Assembly (NCBI GenBank): GCA_018659375.1
Contig: JABJMO010000078.1
Coordinates: 1-51,476 of the forward strand
Origin: Methanobacteriota archaeon
GTDB lineage: Archaea; Thermoplasmatota; Poseidoniia; Poseidoniales; Poseidoniaceae
Length of the DNA stretch: 51,476 bases
Reading direction: 5' to 3'
How positions within the stretch are numbered: the stretch's first letter is position 1; every line of letters begins with the position of its first letter. Positions 1 through 9,084 of this stretch are shown one piece after another. The position numbers and the translations under genes are program-made. Under the pieces are notes generated by a model. The model saw only the letters and a program-made list of their open reading frames with translations, ran no database searches and had not been told where the DNA came from.

Positions 1-993
1 TCCGGCATCCTGATGTTGTCCTGCGCCTGCATAAGCTACTGAGATTATTTCTGCATGTGCTCCTTCACCTTTGAGAATTACCGACGGATACTTCATGGTG
101 AGTTTAGAGCCGATGTTTCCGTCAACCCACTCAACAACAGCATTCTTGTATGCAATGCCCCTTTTGGTAACTAGATTGTAAACATTAGCCGACCAATTCT
201 GTACTGTTGAATATCTAATCTTAGCGCCTTCCATAGCGATTAGTTCGACGACTGCTGAGTGCAGTGAATCGGTTGAATAAGTTGGTGCAGTACAGCCTTC
301 GACATAATTTATGCTACTGCCCTCATCAGCGATAATTAACGTCCTTTCAAATTGTCCCATATTCTTAGCGTTGATTCTAAAGTAGGCCTGAACTGGCATT
401 TCAACATGTACTCCTTTTGGCACGTATATGAACGACCCTCCGCTCCACACTGCTGTGTTAAGGGCGGAAAATTTGTTGTCAGCATAAGGTATAACAGAGC
501 AAAAGTATTGCTTGACTAGTTCCGGATATTCTTTCAATCCAGAATCCATGTCAAGGAAAATTACTCCTTGCTCTTCTAGGTCCTCACGGACAGAGTGGTA
601 AACTGCTTCTGATTCATATTGAGCGGTTACTCCGCCGAGCCACTTTTGCTCTGCTTCTGGAATTCCCAACCTTTCAAAGGTATTTTTGATGTCTTCAGGT
701 ACATCGTCCCAATCATTTTCGGTTTGTTTGGATGAGCGCAGAAAGTAAGTCACGTCATCAAATTTAATTGACTCTAGCATATTGCAATTACCCCAATCAG
801 GCATCGGTCTACTGACGAAATGGCGATATGCCTTGACTCTGATTTCAGTCATCCACTCAGGTTCTTCCTTTAGATTTGAGATATCCCTAACTACTTGTTC
901 TGACAAACCTTTGTCAAACCTTATTGTTGCGTTCTCAGGGTCATGAAATCCGTATTGGTAATCGCCAACTGCATTATTTGCTTCATCGTTCAT
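1..993 (-). CDS. sufB: Fe-S cluster assembly scaffold SufB, N-terminal 331 residues (cut by window edge)
   Basis: Reading the minus strand from ATG at 993 gives an open frame of 331 codons that runs off the window without a stop. The residues [20 protein letters not shown] and, further on, [15 protein letters not shown] and [10 protein letters not shown] are the conserved core of SufB, the scaffold subunit of the SufBCD complex on which Fe-S clusters are built in the cytoplasm. It starts 2 nt after the sufC stop codon (TAA at 996-998), so the two genes are co-transcribed and probably translationally coupled. The C-terminal part, which carries the cluster-building residues, lies outside the window. 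SufD is not visible. Family assignment is firm; it is seen directly in the translation. Confidence 0.95.
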   Translation of the reverse strand, partial: MNDEANNAVGDYQYGFHDPENATIRFDKGLSEQVVRDISNLKEEPEWMTEIRVKAYRHFVSRPMPDWGNCNMLESIKFDDVTYFLRSSKQTENDWDDVPEDIKNTFERLGIPEAEQKWLGGVTAQYESEAVYHSVREDLEEQGVIFLDMDSGLKEYPELVKQYFCSVIPYADNKFSALNTAVWSGGSFIYVPKGVHVEMPVQAYFRINAKNMGQFERTLIIADEGSSINYVEGCTAPTYSTDSLHSAVVELIAMEGAKIRYSTVQNWSANVYNLVTKRGIAYKNAVVEWVDGNIGSKLTMKYPSVILKGEGAHAEIISVAYAGAGQHQDAG

Positions 994-995
994 TA

Positions 996-1733
996 TTACG
1001 CCTCCAACCAGTCATAACCTTGATCTTCTAATTTTAACGCCAATTCTGGGCCGCCAGATTTGACAAATTTGCCATCAATCATTGCGTGAACAAAGTCTGG
1101 CTTGATTAACTCTAACAGTCTTTGATAGTGTGTGATTACTAAAAAACCGGTCTCTTCAGCAGTCTCAGTTATGCCTTTTGCGACAAGCCTTAATGCATCG
1201 ATGTCTAGTCCCGAGTCGGTCTCATCAAGTAATGCGAGTGTTGGTTTTAACAGCATCATTTGGAGAATTTCTAAGCGTTTCTTTTCGCCACCGCTAAATC
1301 CATCATTGACATAGCGTGAAAGGAATCCTTTGTTCATGTCAAGTTTATCCATTGCTGCGTTTAATTCCTTACGAAATTCACGTGCTTTGACTTTTTCATC
1401 TCTAACGTTATTTACCGATTTCTTCAAAAAGTTGCCAACCTGGACACCAGGGATTGAGGCAGGATACTGAAATGATAGAAACATACCTGCTCTTGCCCTC
1501 TCGAATACTTCGTATTCGTCAATCGGCTTGCCGCGGTATTGTATTTCTCCTTGAGTAATCTCGTATGCTGGATGGCCCATCAAAACGTGGGCTAGAGTGG
1601 ACTTTCCTGCCCCATTTCGCCCCATTATGGCATGGATTTCTCCTGATTTGATGGTTAAGTCAACACCCTTGATGATTTTTGTTCCTTCAACAGAAACATG
1701 AAGATTTTTGATATCTAATATTACTTTTGTCAT
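996..1733 (-). CDS. sufC: Fe-S cluster assembly ATPase SufC
   Basis: A 245-residue ABC-type ATPase of the Suf system, which powers Fe-S cluster assembly on SufB/SufD in the cytoplasm rather than transport. Walker [10 protein letters not shown] is at residues 38-46, the ABC signature FSGGE at 146-150 and Walker B with [10 protein letters not shown] at 168-177, the form typical of SufC. The frame is open for 59 more codons upstream, but the start at 1733 is preferred: it is preceded by a good Shine-Dalgarno GGGGAG and places the family N terminus ([10 protein letters not shown]) correctly. It is the first gene of a leftward sufC-sufB operon and is divergent from nfu, with a palindromic operator candidate between them. 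Confidence 0.96.
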   Translation of the reverse strand: MTKVILDIKNLHVSVEGTKIIKGVDLTIKSGEIHAIMGRNGAGKSTLAHVLMGHPAYEITQGEIQYRGKPIDEYEVFERARAGMFLSFQYPASIPGVQVGNFLKKSVNNVRDEKVKAREFRKELNAAMDKLDMNKGFLSRYVNDGFSGGEKKRLEILQMMLLKPTLALLDETDSGLDIDALRLVAKGITETAEETGFLVITHYQRLLELIKPDFVHAMIDGKFVKSGGPELALKLEDQGYDWLEA

Positions 1734-1806
1734 CTCCCCACCAGTTACAACCATCAGATTCTCCCTTATCAATGAGTGTAAATGATTGCGACGCAGTATC
1801 ACGGTT

Positions 1807-1820
1807 TTAGGGAGACCTAA
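1807..1820. promoter_or_regulatory. DtxR/IdeR-like palindrome between sufC and nfu
   Basis: The sequence TTAGG-GAGA-CCTAA is a perfect inverted repeat with a 4-nt spacer, extended by one more pair on each side (1806-1821). The half-sites and spacing match the core of the known DtxR/IdeR iron-regulator box (TTAGG-N4-CCTAA). It sits in the 130-nt divergent promoter region and touches an AT-rich, TATA-like stretch (about 1818-1828) that could serve nfu. Iron-dependent control of both Fe-S assembly transcripts is an inference. Confidence 0.5.
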
Positions 1821-1863
1821 ATAAATACCAAAGAGTGAAAAACCACTGCAAATTAGACCTGTT

Positions 1864-2325
1864 ATGGCTGATGATGACTTGATTGCTAAGTACGCTGCGC
1901 AAGCCAGCATGTCAATCGCTCAGGAAGCTGAAAAGCGCATAGCGGAGTCGACCAATCCGGAAGAAGAAGCGAGGTTGAAAGGTGAATCATTGCTGAAGGT
2001 TGTCGGAAGTGATGACTTTGTACCTGCATTACTTGCTAGGCTTGGCCCTGTCAGGGCTGCCTTAGACGGGCACGGTGGAGGTATTGCTGTCCAGTCACAT
2101 CACGAACACTCAACAAATGGTGTTGTACAATTAGATTTGGTTCTAGATTTGACAGGGGCTTGCTTGTCTTGTGGAGCAGCTCCTGGTACTCTTGACGGAA
2201 TAAAGGCAGATTTAGAGGGCGATGCTGAAGTTCGCAGTATTAGATATTCAAAAAATCTGCTAGATACTTTTGACGAATTAGGTAGAGAATTTATTCTTGC
2301 TCATGGGAATGTAGAATTCGTTTAA
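1864..2325 (+). CDS. NifU C-terminal-domain (Nfu-type) Fe-S scaffold/carrier
   Basis: A 153-residue protein whose second half is a NifU C-terminal domain: [10 protein letters not shown], then [16 protein letters not shown] with the paired cysteines C100 and C103 that hold a bridging Fe-S cluster between two subunits. Nfu proteins carry finished clusters from the Suf scaffold to target enzymes. The first 45 residues are a predicted charged helix rich in Ala and Glu, with no recognisable domain. It is divergent from sufC-sufB across a shared regulatory region. The ATG at 1864 is the first Met in the frame. Family membership is firm; the exact client proteins cannot be told. Confidence 0.88.
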   Translation: MADDDLIAKYAAQASMSIAQEAEKRIAESTNPEEEARLKGESLLKVVGSDDFVPALLARLGPVRAALDGHGGGIAVQSHHEHSTNGVVQLDLVLDLTGACLSCGAAPGTLDGIKADLEGDAEVRSIRYSKNLLDTFDELGREFILAHGNVEFV

Positions 2326-2364
2326 TCTGACATAGTCGATGGTATCGATGGATGAATTCAAATC

Positions 2365-4656
2365 ATGTTGTCCGCAGCGGCAACCATGCCTGTATGGTCA
2401 GATGAGCCTAGACCAAATCCAAATCCCTGCAAAGAGGGTGATGAAGGTCTATTTGAAATCACTAACCGAGATGGTAGAGCCCGATTGGGTAAACTGCATA
2501 CCAAACACGGGATTTTAGAAACTCCAACATTACTTCCTGTAATCAATCCAAACATACGAACAATCGAGCCTCGTGAAATGTGGGACAGGTATGGCATAGG
2601 AGCACTAATCACTAATTCCTACATCATATGGAAGCATGACACTCTCAAGGAAAAAGCAATTGCTGATGGGGTCCATGAACTGATAGACTATCCCGGGGTA
2701 ATCATGACTGATTCAGGAACGTTTCAATCGTATATTTACGGCGATGTCGAGGTTGGAGTTGAAGAAATTGTTGAATTCCAACGTTCAATTGGGGTTGATA
2801 TTGCAACAATGCTGGATGTATTTTCTCGACCTGATATGAAACATTCGGAAGTAAAATCAGCGGTCGATGAAACCATTGAACGTTCTCCAATAAGCGTTGA
2901 AACATCACAAGATACTATGTTGAACGGCCCTATACAAGGAGGATTGTTTCCAGATTTACGACGCAAATCGGCAAGTGAAATGGCAAAATTTGACTTTTCA
3001 GTACACCCAATTGGTGGTATTGTTCCAGTTATGGAGCAACAAAGGTACCGTGAATATGCTAAAATTATGATGTCAACCTTACCTTTCCTGCCGTCAAACA
3101 GACCAGTGCACATGTTTGGTTGTGGTCATCCAATGCTGTTTCCAATGTCGATTGCCCTCGGGGCAGATCTATTCGATTCCGCCGCCTATGCTTTATTTGC
3201 CAGAGATGGCAGAATTCTTTCTCCATGGGGTACTGAAAAATTGGAGGGATTGATGGAATGGCCAATTATGATGCCTTGTATCAGCGGGGTAACACCAGAG
3301 TTAGTAAGAAAAATGCCCAAAGATGAGCGGATGAAATTACTAGCTAAGTACAATTTGGAAATCACCTTAGCTGAATTGGCTCGGTGTCGGCAGGCGGTTA
3401 GAGATGGTAATATCTGGCGTTTAGTAGAACAAAGAAGTCACCAACATCCCGCTCTTAGAGATGCGTTTTTGTGGCTTTCAACCAACCCTGCCACAGCATC
3501 ATTCACCAAGTTTGTCAGTAATGAAATTCCACTAGACGAAACTACAGCATCAAAAGATTACAGCAGTTTGGGTTCCTTTGAGGATAGTTGGCAATGGGTG
3601 GTTAATTCTCAGCTAACACCACGTAAAGGCGGAGAGCAGTGGGGTGGCGTAGATACTATCAATCGGCCTCACATAATCGCCGCCAAAAACTTTCTAGCCC
3701 AACGTTGGCATCAAAGAGATGTAATTGGCATCGGTAGCGAAACGGTGATGATATTTCACGGTGATTCAGGTCCATGGAGAGATAAATGTGACAAGGTTGT
3801 GGCAAAACTTCTTCATCTTGTTCCGGGTATAGAAATCCTAGTTAGTACTCCAATTGGATTAATGCCCTATAGTTTAGAGGACTTGAATCCGTTTTGTCAT
3901 GTTGAAGGTCCAGATTGGATTTGGAAAAATAAATTGGATATGGTAATTGTTACTCAAGAACTAGAATCGCTAGGTCTTGGTGGTCGTTCTATTATCCCAA
4001 TTGAATTACGGGCAGATAATCTAGAATCAAGGGTTTTCGAGAAAATAATCGATGCTGGATTAACCATTGATTGTGAGTTTGAAGATGGGATGATGGTTAT
4101 TGGTAGTGATGAGGATTTTAAGTTGGCAAGGTTGCAATTGAATCGACTAAAAGCCGCTGACAAATTTGCGGTATTATTCAACATCGATCATGCAACTGCG
4201 CATGAATTATCGGCGAACTTAACTTTTGTCATCAACAAATATGGGCGAATAAAAAATGTCCTCTCATCATCCGGAAATCATCTGTCTAGTTTCAGGTTGG
4301 GTGATGGAGGTCTGTCGCTCAGTAATGCAGGTGCTATCGAATTATTTTCCCGTCGCCGACGTCCGCTTCCAACTCAGTTCTGTGCGACTGATATCAATCC
4401 ATACTCTGGAGAAGGGTTAGCGATAATAGTCGTAGATTCAGATGCTGAACCGTTTGTTCGCAAAGGCCGCAATGTGTTTCATGGATTTACCATTGCCAGT
4501 GACCCCTGGCTGCGTCCGGGGGAAGCTTGTCTTATTTGCAATGAGTCTGGTGAGCTAATTGGGCACGGTGTTTCTCAGTGCACAGCAAACGAGGTTTCCG
4601 TTATGAAAAAGGGCGTTGCCGTGAAAACTCGTGACGGAATAAAATTCGAGGAATAA
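2365..4656 (+). CDS. tgtA: Archaeosine tRNA-guanine transglycosylase, zinc site degenerate
   Basis: A 763-residue archaeal TGT, which exchanges G15 of tRNA for preQ0 on the way to archaeosine. The catalytic domain (about 28-370) has TDSGTFQ with D116 and the nucleophile motif DLFDSA with D271. It is followed by the archaeal C1/C2 region and a C-terminal PUA domain (about 680-763, AEPFVRKGRNVF to VMKKGVAVKTRDG). The flanks of the zinc site align well with family members (LMEWP to TPELVRKMPKDER), but the three cysteines of the CxCxxC motif are I301, M303 and I306, and the histidine ligand is Y329; one unaligned Cys, C305, remains. Known ArcTGTs keep these ligands. The protein is also longer than the roughly 580 residues usual in Pyrococcus. 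It is a stand-alone gene between nfu and an ABC operon. Confidence 0.93.
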   Translation: MLSAAATMPVWSDEPRPNPNPCKEGDEGLFEITNRDGRARLGKLHTKHGILETPTLLPVINPNIRTIEPREMWDRYGIGALITNSYIIWKHDTLKEKAIADGVHELIDYPGVIMTDSGTFQSYIYGDVEVGVEEIVEFQRSIGVDIATMLDVFSRPDMKHSEVKSAVDETIERSPISVETSQDTMLNGPIQGGLFPDLRRKSASEMAKFDFSVHPIGGIVPVMEQQRYREYAKIMMSTLPFLPSNRPVHMFGCGHPMLFPMSIALGADLFDSAAYALFARDGRILSPWGTEKLEGLMEWPIMMPCISGVTPELVRKMPKDERMKLLAKYNLEITLAELARCRQAVRDGNIWRLVEQRSHQHPALRDAFLWLSTNPATASFTKFVSNEIPLDETTASKDYSSLGSFEDSWQWVVNSQLTPRKGGEQWGGVDTINRPHIIAAKNFLAQRWHQRDVIGIGSETVMIFHGDSGPWRDKCDKVVAKLLHLVPGIEILVSTPIGLMPYSLEDLNPFCHVEGPDWIWKNKLDMVIVTQELESLGLGGRSIIPIELRADNLESRVFEKIIDAGLTIDCEFEDGMMVIGSDEDFKLARLQLNRLKAADKFAVLFNIDHATAHELSANLTFVINKYGRIKNVLSSSGNHLSSFRLGDGGLSLSNAGAIELFSRRRRPLPTQFCATDINPYSGEGLAIIVVDSDAEPFVRKGRNVFHGFTIASDPWLRPGEACLICNESGELIGHGVSQCTANEVSVMKKGVAVKTRDGIKFEE

Positions 4657-4716
4657 TCGAGTCATTACGGCGTAGTATTCAAATGGCGTCTGCTATCTCA
4701 GTGAATTGGGAACCCT

Positions 4717-5727
4717 ATGTCCGACTATGAGTATCTCATCCATACCAAGGACCTTTGCAAGTCTTATGGGCCTCATATGGCATTGGAGAACTTGAATCTT
4801 AAAGTCAAAAAAGGGGCAACTGGATTACTTGGACCTAATGGTGCTGGGAAGTCTACTTTTCTCAAGACCATGCTTGGTTTAATTCAAGCTACTTCTGGGG
4901 AAGGGCAAGTCCTTGGGCACGATATTAGAACCGAAGGCCCGGCAATTCGTTCAAGAATTGGCTACATGCCAGAATATGATGCACTCAATCCAGAAATGGA
5001 AGCTATTTATCAAGTGAAATACTCTGGAGAGTTACTCGGAATGAATCCTACAGTAGCGATGTCAAGAGCCCATGAAGTTTTGCAATATGTGGGTCTTGGA
5101 GAACAAAGATATCGTGAGATAGGTGGCTTTTCAACTGGTATGAAACAGGCCACTAAATTAGCGTGTAGTATCATTCACGACCCGGAATTAATTATTGCTG
5201 ATGAACCGTCAAATGGACTTGACTCTGTAGCCCGAGAATTTATGATCAATACAATGCAAAACATGGTCAATGCAGGTGACCGCTCAGTCATGATGGCATC
5301 TCATTTGATGGATGATGTCGAAAGAGTGTGTGAAAATATGGTATTATTGCACAAGGGGAAGCTCGCTGCCCAAGGTAAAATCGCTGACTTGAAGGATATC
5401 GATCGAGAAATCGAAATTCATGTATGGGGTAATGCTTCAAAACTTGAAGAAAAGATGCTGTCTATTGGTATGGTGGTTAGAAGGGAGGGTCGAATTATGA
5501 GAATTCTACACGAAAGTGAAGATATCACAACAAAGATACTTGCCTGCGCAGCCGAAGTGGGTTCCCAAATAAGGCGCATGCATGAGTATGAAGCTTCACT
5601 GGAAGATTTATTCATTGTGATAATGGAGAACCTTGGCTATGAAATAAAAACTAGCGAAGATTTGCTGCGCAGTCCAGTTCACGCTAGGCAGGTTGACGCA
5701 CCTGGACATATGGGCGGTGGGTCGTGA
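4717..5727 (+). CDS. ABC transporter ATP-binding protein (first of two)
   Basis: A 336-residue ABC-2-type ATPase. Walker A GPNGAGKST is at 39-47, the signature is FSTGMKQ at 138-144 (SxGMxQ form, as in CcmA/NosF/bacitracin-type exporters), and Walker B is LIIADEPSNGLD at 158-169. The C-terminal 110 residues form the small accessory domain common in this group. It is the first gene of a tightly overlapping operon ATPase-permease-ATPase-permease-unknown; its TGA at 5725-5727 overlaps the start of the first permease. The likely role is energising export or a membrane rearrangement; the substrate cannot be told from sequence. Start at 4717 is the first ATG of the conserved frame. Confidence 0.92.
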   Translation: MSDYEYLIHTKDLCKSYGPHMALENLNLKVKKGATGLLGPNGAGKSTFLKTMLGLIQATSGEGQVLGHDIRTEGPAIRSRIGYMPEYDALNPEMEAIYQVKYSGELLGMNPTVAMSRAHEVLQYVGLGEQRYREIGGFSTGMKQATKLACSIIHDPELIIADEPSNGLDSVAREFMINTMQNMVNAGDRSVMMASHLMDDVERVCENMVLLHKGKLAAQGKIADLKDIDREIEIHVWGNASKLEEKMLSIGMVVRREGRIMRILHESEDITTKILACAAEVGSQIRRMHEYEASLEDLFIVIMENLGYEIKTSEDLLRSPVHARQVDAPGHMGGGS

Positions 5728-6773
5728 TGGATGAACAAACTACATCAGAAAATCCCGCCAGTGCAGATATTAGTTTTACTGAAAGTACTCCAGTTACGGG
5801 TCAAGGTAGAATGGATGCAGCATGGGGTTCACGTGATGGGGACGAAGCGGCGACCGCTCAAGTGGCGACAAATAGCGCCTCAGTTGGGTACGTCTTTGAA
5901 CAAGTGTATCGCCCATGGAACGGATCGTTAAACCCACGCTGGATGCGCAATTGGGCTATACTTAGACATCATGTATTGGGGATATTCCGGAAAGGCCATC
6001 GCCCTTGGGGTTGGCCAACTAAACTATTCATGGTGCTTGTGTTTATTGCTTCTCTTGGAGATGTTGCCCTAACACTGCTTTCATCATTAATTGGCAGTCC
6101 TGAATTACATACTATGTGGGGGGTTAACCGAGATAATCTCTACGGGCACGTTCTTGGATTCTTTCCTCGAAATGTGTTATATTATCCAATCCTTGCTGCA
6201 CTACTTGTTGGTGGGATGATTTCCGAGGACCGGAATCACGGAACATCAGCGTTGTATTTTTCCCGTCCAATTAGCCGATTTGACTACTTGATGATGAAAT
6301 ATATCTCGGTAGCAATGATTCAAGCAATTGTCGTGTTATTCACTTTAATGATTTATTACTTTGTGGAAATTCTCGCAATGGGCCGAGGATGGGCTTGGAT
6401 TATCGATACTTTCCCATTATTCCTTGCGGCATTTCTTGGTGGTGTGATGCTGATTATCACCTACACCAGTATCGGACTAGGTTTGTCCAGTGTGTCCCGT
6501 GGTAAATTCTTCCCAGGTATCGGCTTAGTAGCGATTGTTTTAGGAACAAAAACTCTGGCTATCTTAGTATCACGTTTATTTGAAAGAGACATCATGTATC
6601 TACTTTCACCGTACGATTGTTTAGCTCATGTAGGGCAGGCATTAATTGGGACCCAGACTACTTATGATCAGTATTCTTGGACATGGTCCTTTGCTTCAAT
6701 CGTGTTGATGAATGCCTTTTTCCTTTACATCATGTCATCTAGAGTCGCTTCGATGGAGGTGACTAGAGAATGA
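5727..6773 (+). CDS. ABC-2 family transporter permease (first of two)
   Basis: About 348 residues with a polar N-terminal 90 residues followed by roughly six hydrophobic segments (for example FMVLVFIASLGDVALTLL and MIQAIVVLFTLMIYYFVEI). The phrase GGMISEDRNHGTSALYFSRPISR between the second and third segments is the hallmark of ABC-2/NosY-type permeases (a cytoplasmic loop with RxxGT and the SRPISR turn). A GTG at 5724 is an alternative start; ATG at 5727 gives a TGATG overlap with the upstream ATPase stop, and GGTGGG lies just upstream. It pairs with the adjacent ATPases in the cytoplasmic membrane. Substrate unknown. Confidence 0.87.
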   Translation: MDEQTTSENPASADISFTESTPVTGQGRMDAAWGSRDGDEAATAQVATNSASVGYVFEQVYRPWNGSLNPRWMRNWAILRHHVLGIFRKGHRPWGWPTKLFMVLVFIASLGDVALTLLSSLIGSPELHTMWGVNRDNLYGHVLGFFPRNVLYYPILAALLVGGMISEDRNHGTSALYFSRPISRFDYLMMKYISVAMIQAIVVLFTLMIYYFVEILAMGRGWAWIIDTFPLFLAAFLGGVMLIITYTSIGLGLSSVSRGKFFPGIGLVAIVLGTKTLAILVSRLFERDIMYLLSPYDCLAHVGQALIGTQTTYDQYSWTWSFASIVLMNAFFLYIMSSRVASMEVTRE

Positions 6774-7762
6774 TGCCAGATTTCCATCAAGAAGGACAAC
6801 CGGAAGTCAAAGAATGGGTTCCAGAACAAGAAGCTCCTGTCATACTGATTGAAAACTTGTCAAAGACATACGGTAAAATTCATGCCCTAAGTGGTATTAC
6901 TCTAGCTTTAAGTGGTGGAGTTACCGGTATTTTGGGCATGAACGGTGCAGGAAAATCGACACTGTTCAAAATATTGATGGGTAAATTAAAACCAAGTTCA
7001 GGACAAGTACGTTTGTTCGGTACTAATCCTTGGAAGAATCCCGCACCATATTCCCGGGTTGGTTTTGTTCCTGAAGGTGAGAAGATGCATGACTGGATGA
7101 CTGCACATGATTTCATCTCAACATTTGCTCGACTAGATGGACTGACTCGGGATGAAGCCAAATTAGAGGCTGACAGAGTACTCGACTTCGTCGGCTTGGC
7201 CGATGTAGCCCACAAACAAATTGGTAGATTCTCAAAAGGTATGCGTCAACGAACAAAGATCGCTCATTCTTTAGTTAACGATCCTGACTTGATAATTCTA
7301 GATGAGCCTTTACAAGGTTGCGATCCTTTAGCTAGAACCACTATAATGAACGTGATTAGAGAATTAGGTAGAATGGGCAGAACAGTCATAGTTAGCAGCC
7401 ATATTTTGAGTGAGATTGAGCGTATTACTGAACAAATTGTAATTCTTCACCATGGTAGATTATTGGCGCTAGGTAATCTCCACGCAATCCGAGAGCGGCT
7501 CGATAATATTCCTCACCGAATTGAAATCGGTACAGAAGGTCCTAAGGACTTGGCTAAAAGCGTGATAGATATTGAATCGGTTCACGGTATATTGTTTCAA
7601 AGTGATTCAGTGCTTTCAGTGCAAACACACAACTTGGGTGACTTCCACAATAAACTTCCTCAAGCTATCATTGATGGCGGACACAAAGTTACCTCAATTG
7701 ACAATCCTGATGATGACCTAGAGTCGATATTAGGCTACTTAACAAGTGGGAGTAGATTGTAA
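6770..7762 (+). CDS. ABC transporter ATP-binding protein (second of two)
   Basis: A 330-residue ATPase resembling the first one in the operon. Walker A GMNGAGKST at 56-64, signature FSKGMRQ at 154-160, Walker B LIILDEPLQGCD with D178/E179; the usual GLD after Walker B reads GCD here. The ATG at 6770 overlaps the permease stop (ATGA) and has a strong Shine-Dalgarno GGAGGTGA at 6755-6762, seven nt upstream, which favours it over the ATG at 6773. Two different ATPases and two different permeases in one operon suggest a heteromeric exporter or two paralogous half-systems made together. This is inference from gene order. Confidence 0.92.
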   Translation: MMPDFHQEGQPEVKEWVPEQEAPVILIENLSKTYGKIHALSGITLALSGGVTGILGMNGAGKSTLFKILMGKLKPSSGQVRLFGTNPWKNPAPYSRVGFVPEGEKMHDWMTAHDFISTFARLDGLTRDEAKLEADRVLDFVGLADVAHKQIGRFSKGMRQRTKIAHSLVNDPDLIILDEPLQGCDPLARTTIMNVIRELGRMGRTVIVSSHILSEIERITEQIVILHHGRLLALGNLHAIRERLDNIPHRIEIGTEGPKDLAKSVIDIESVHGILFQSDSVLSVQTHNLGDFHNKLPQAIIDGGHKVTSIDNPDDDLESILGYLTSGSRL

Positions 7763-9084
7763 TGGCTGATAAGACCAACACTATTTTCAGAGCTTTCGAC
7801 AGAAAAGCGGCAGCAATTACTGAATTTACTATGAGACAATACCGTACTAAGATTTCTACTTGGGTAGTCTTGGTTACTGGTATGATTGTGATTTGTTTAT
7901 TGATGCTGTTTTACGTGGATGCGATGCAGCGAGACTTCGAATCGATCGATAATGATGGTGATTCAGCTGATTCTGATGGTGATTTGTATCCAGATGGTCA
8001 AGAGAGATTGTACGGCACGGATCCTTTTTCAGATCAATCACATCCTGGTTTATTTGACCCTCCAGTGCCTCCAGATGACCCATCTAAATGGATTGATGAA
8101 GACGATTTTGATTGGGACCAGTCACCTTCTGGTACGCAAACTGTGAGCGTTGGATACGATGATGACGGAGACTGTCGCTCAAGAGATACCGATTCACAAA
8201 AAGATACCAACGATAACGGGATTGCCTGTGATATTGAATTGTCAAGGGATTTAGACGGTAATCTGAGATACTCAAGCGATGCATTTGTCGACGAGGATCC
8301 AGATGACGATGCATATGCTAAAGAAGCACTACATCGGGCATCAATTTTGGGTATTGGTAAATTAGGTTTCGTCTTCATAATTAGTATATTCATTCCACTA
8401 TTCATGGCTACCGGACTGATTAGAGACGAGATGACTTCTGGAACTATGCACTATATGCTTACTAAGCCAATAGCAAGAACTGAGGTATTTTTGTATCGTG
8501 TTCTTGGATATTTGGGCATTGTTTGGCCTTATTTGATCTTGTTGACCTTAATCTCTGCGATAGTAACTGGCTTTGCCGGGCCGGGCGATTCGTTTTTCAG
8601 ATTCTCCGAATTTGGTATTTGGCTAGCGATATTATTTGCCGCTATGTTAGCAACATTAGTCTATGGTATGCTGTTTTGTTTCCTTGGGACGATGTGGAAA
8701 TATGGTATTGTCCTAGCGATTCCATTTGCGGCTTGGGAGTTAGGTATGGCATTACTCTCTATGGGTGTTCCTGAATCGCCAATTTTACGTTTTTCCATCG
8801 TTGGATGGGCAATGGTAATTGTTGATTCAGCAAGTATGATTATTTGGCCTGATATGGATTTGTTAATCAGCTCAGGGTTTTCAGTAGAGGGTGATGATTC
8901 ATTTGGGTTTGAGCGTGAGGAGTTAATCGGTTCAGAAGCATTGAACTACTTCTTTGCCACTCCTGGTTTGGGTGATATTGGTCCTTTCTTATCAATGATT
9001 ATTGCCACAGTTGTCTTACTTATTCAAGCAATTGTGTTGCTATTTATTGGTGGAGCCTTGTTCAAAGGGAAGGAAATAGAATGA
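7762..9084 (+). CDS. ABC-2 permease with a large Asp-rich, calcium-binding-like outer loop
   Basis: A 440-residue membrane protein. After TM1 (about 33-52) comes a hydrophilic stretch of about 145 residues (53-198) full of DxDxD-type motifs such as SIDNDGDSADSDGD and GYDDDGDCRSRDTD, resembling thrombospondin type 3 or EF-hand-like calcium loops. TM2 starts near 200 and is followed by GLIRDEMTSGTMHYMLTKPIAR, the ABC-2 permease loop, and about five more membrane segments. In ABC-2 permeases the TM1-TM2 loop faces outside, so the acidic insert should be extracellular. Two cysteines in it (C138 and C156) could form a disulfide. ATG at 7762 overlaps the preceding TAA by one base. Confidence 0.86.
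   Translation: MADKTNTIFRAFDRKAAAITEFTMRQYRTKISTWVVLVTGMIVICLLMLFYVDAMQRDFESIDNDGDSADSDGDLYPDGQERLYGTDPFSDQSHPGLFDPPVPPDDPSKWIDEDDFDWDQSPSGTQTVSVGYDDDGDCRSRDTDSQKDTNDNGIACDIELSRDLDGNLRYSSDAFVDEDPDDDAYAKEALHRASILGIGKLGFVFIISIFIPLFMATGLIRDEMTSGTMHYMLTKPIARTEVFLYRVLGYLGIVWPYLILLTLISAIVTGFAGPGDSFFRFSEFGIWLAILFAAMLATLVYGMLFCFLGTMWKYGIVLAIPFAAWELGMALLSMGVPESPILRFSIVGWAMVIVDSASMIIWPDMDLLISSGFSVEGDDSFGFEREELIGSEALNYFFATPGLGDIGPFLSMIIATVVLLIQAIVLLFIGGALFKGKEIE

Noticed and set aside
1734-1910. N-terminal extension of the sufC frame by 59 codons
   Set aside because: It overlaps the divergent promoter and the nfu start, matches nothing in the family, and a GGGGAG-ATG start sits exactly at the family N terminus.
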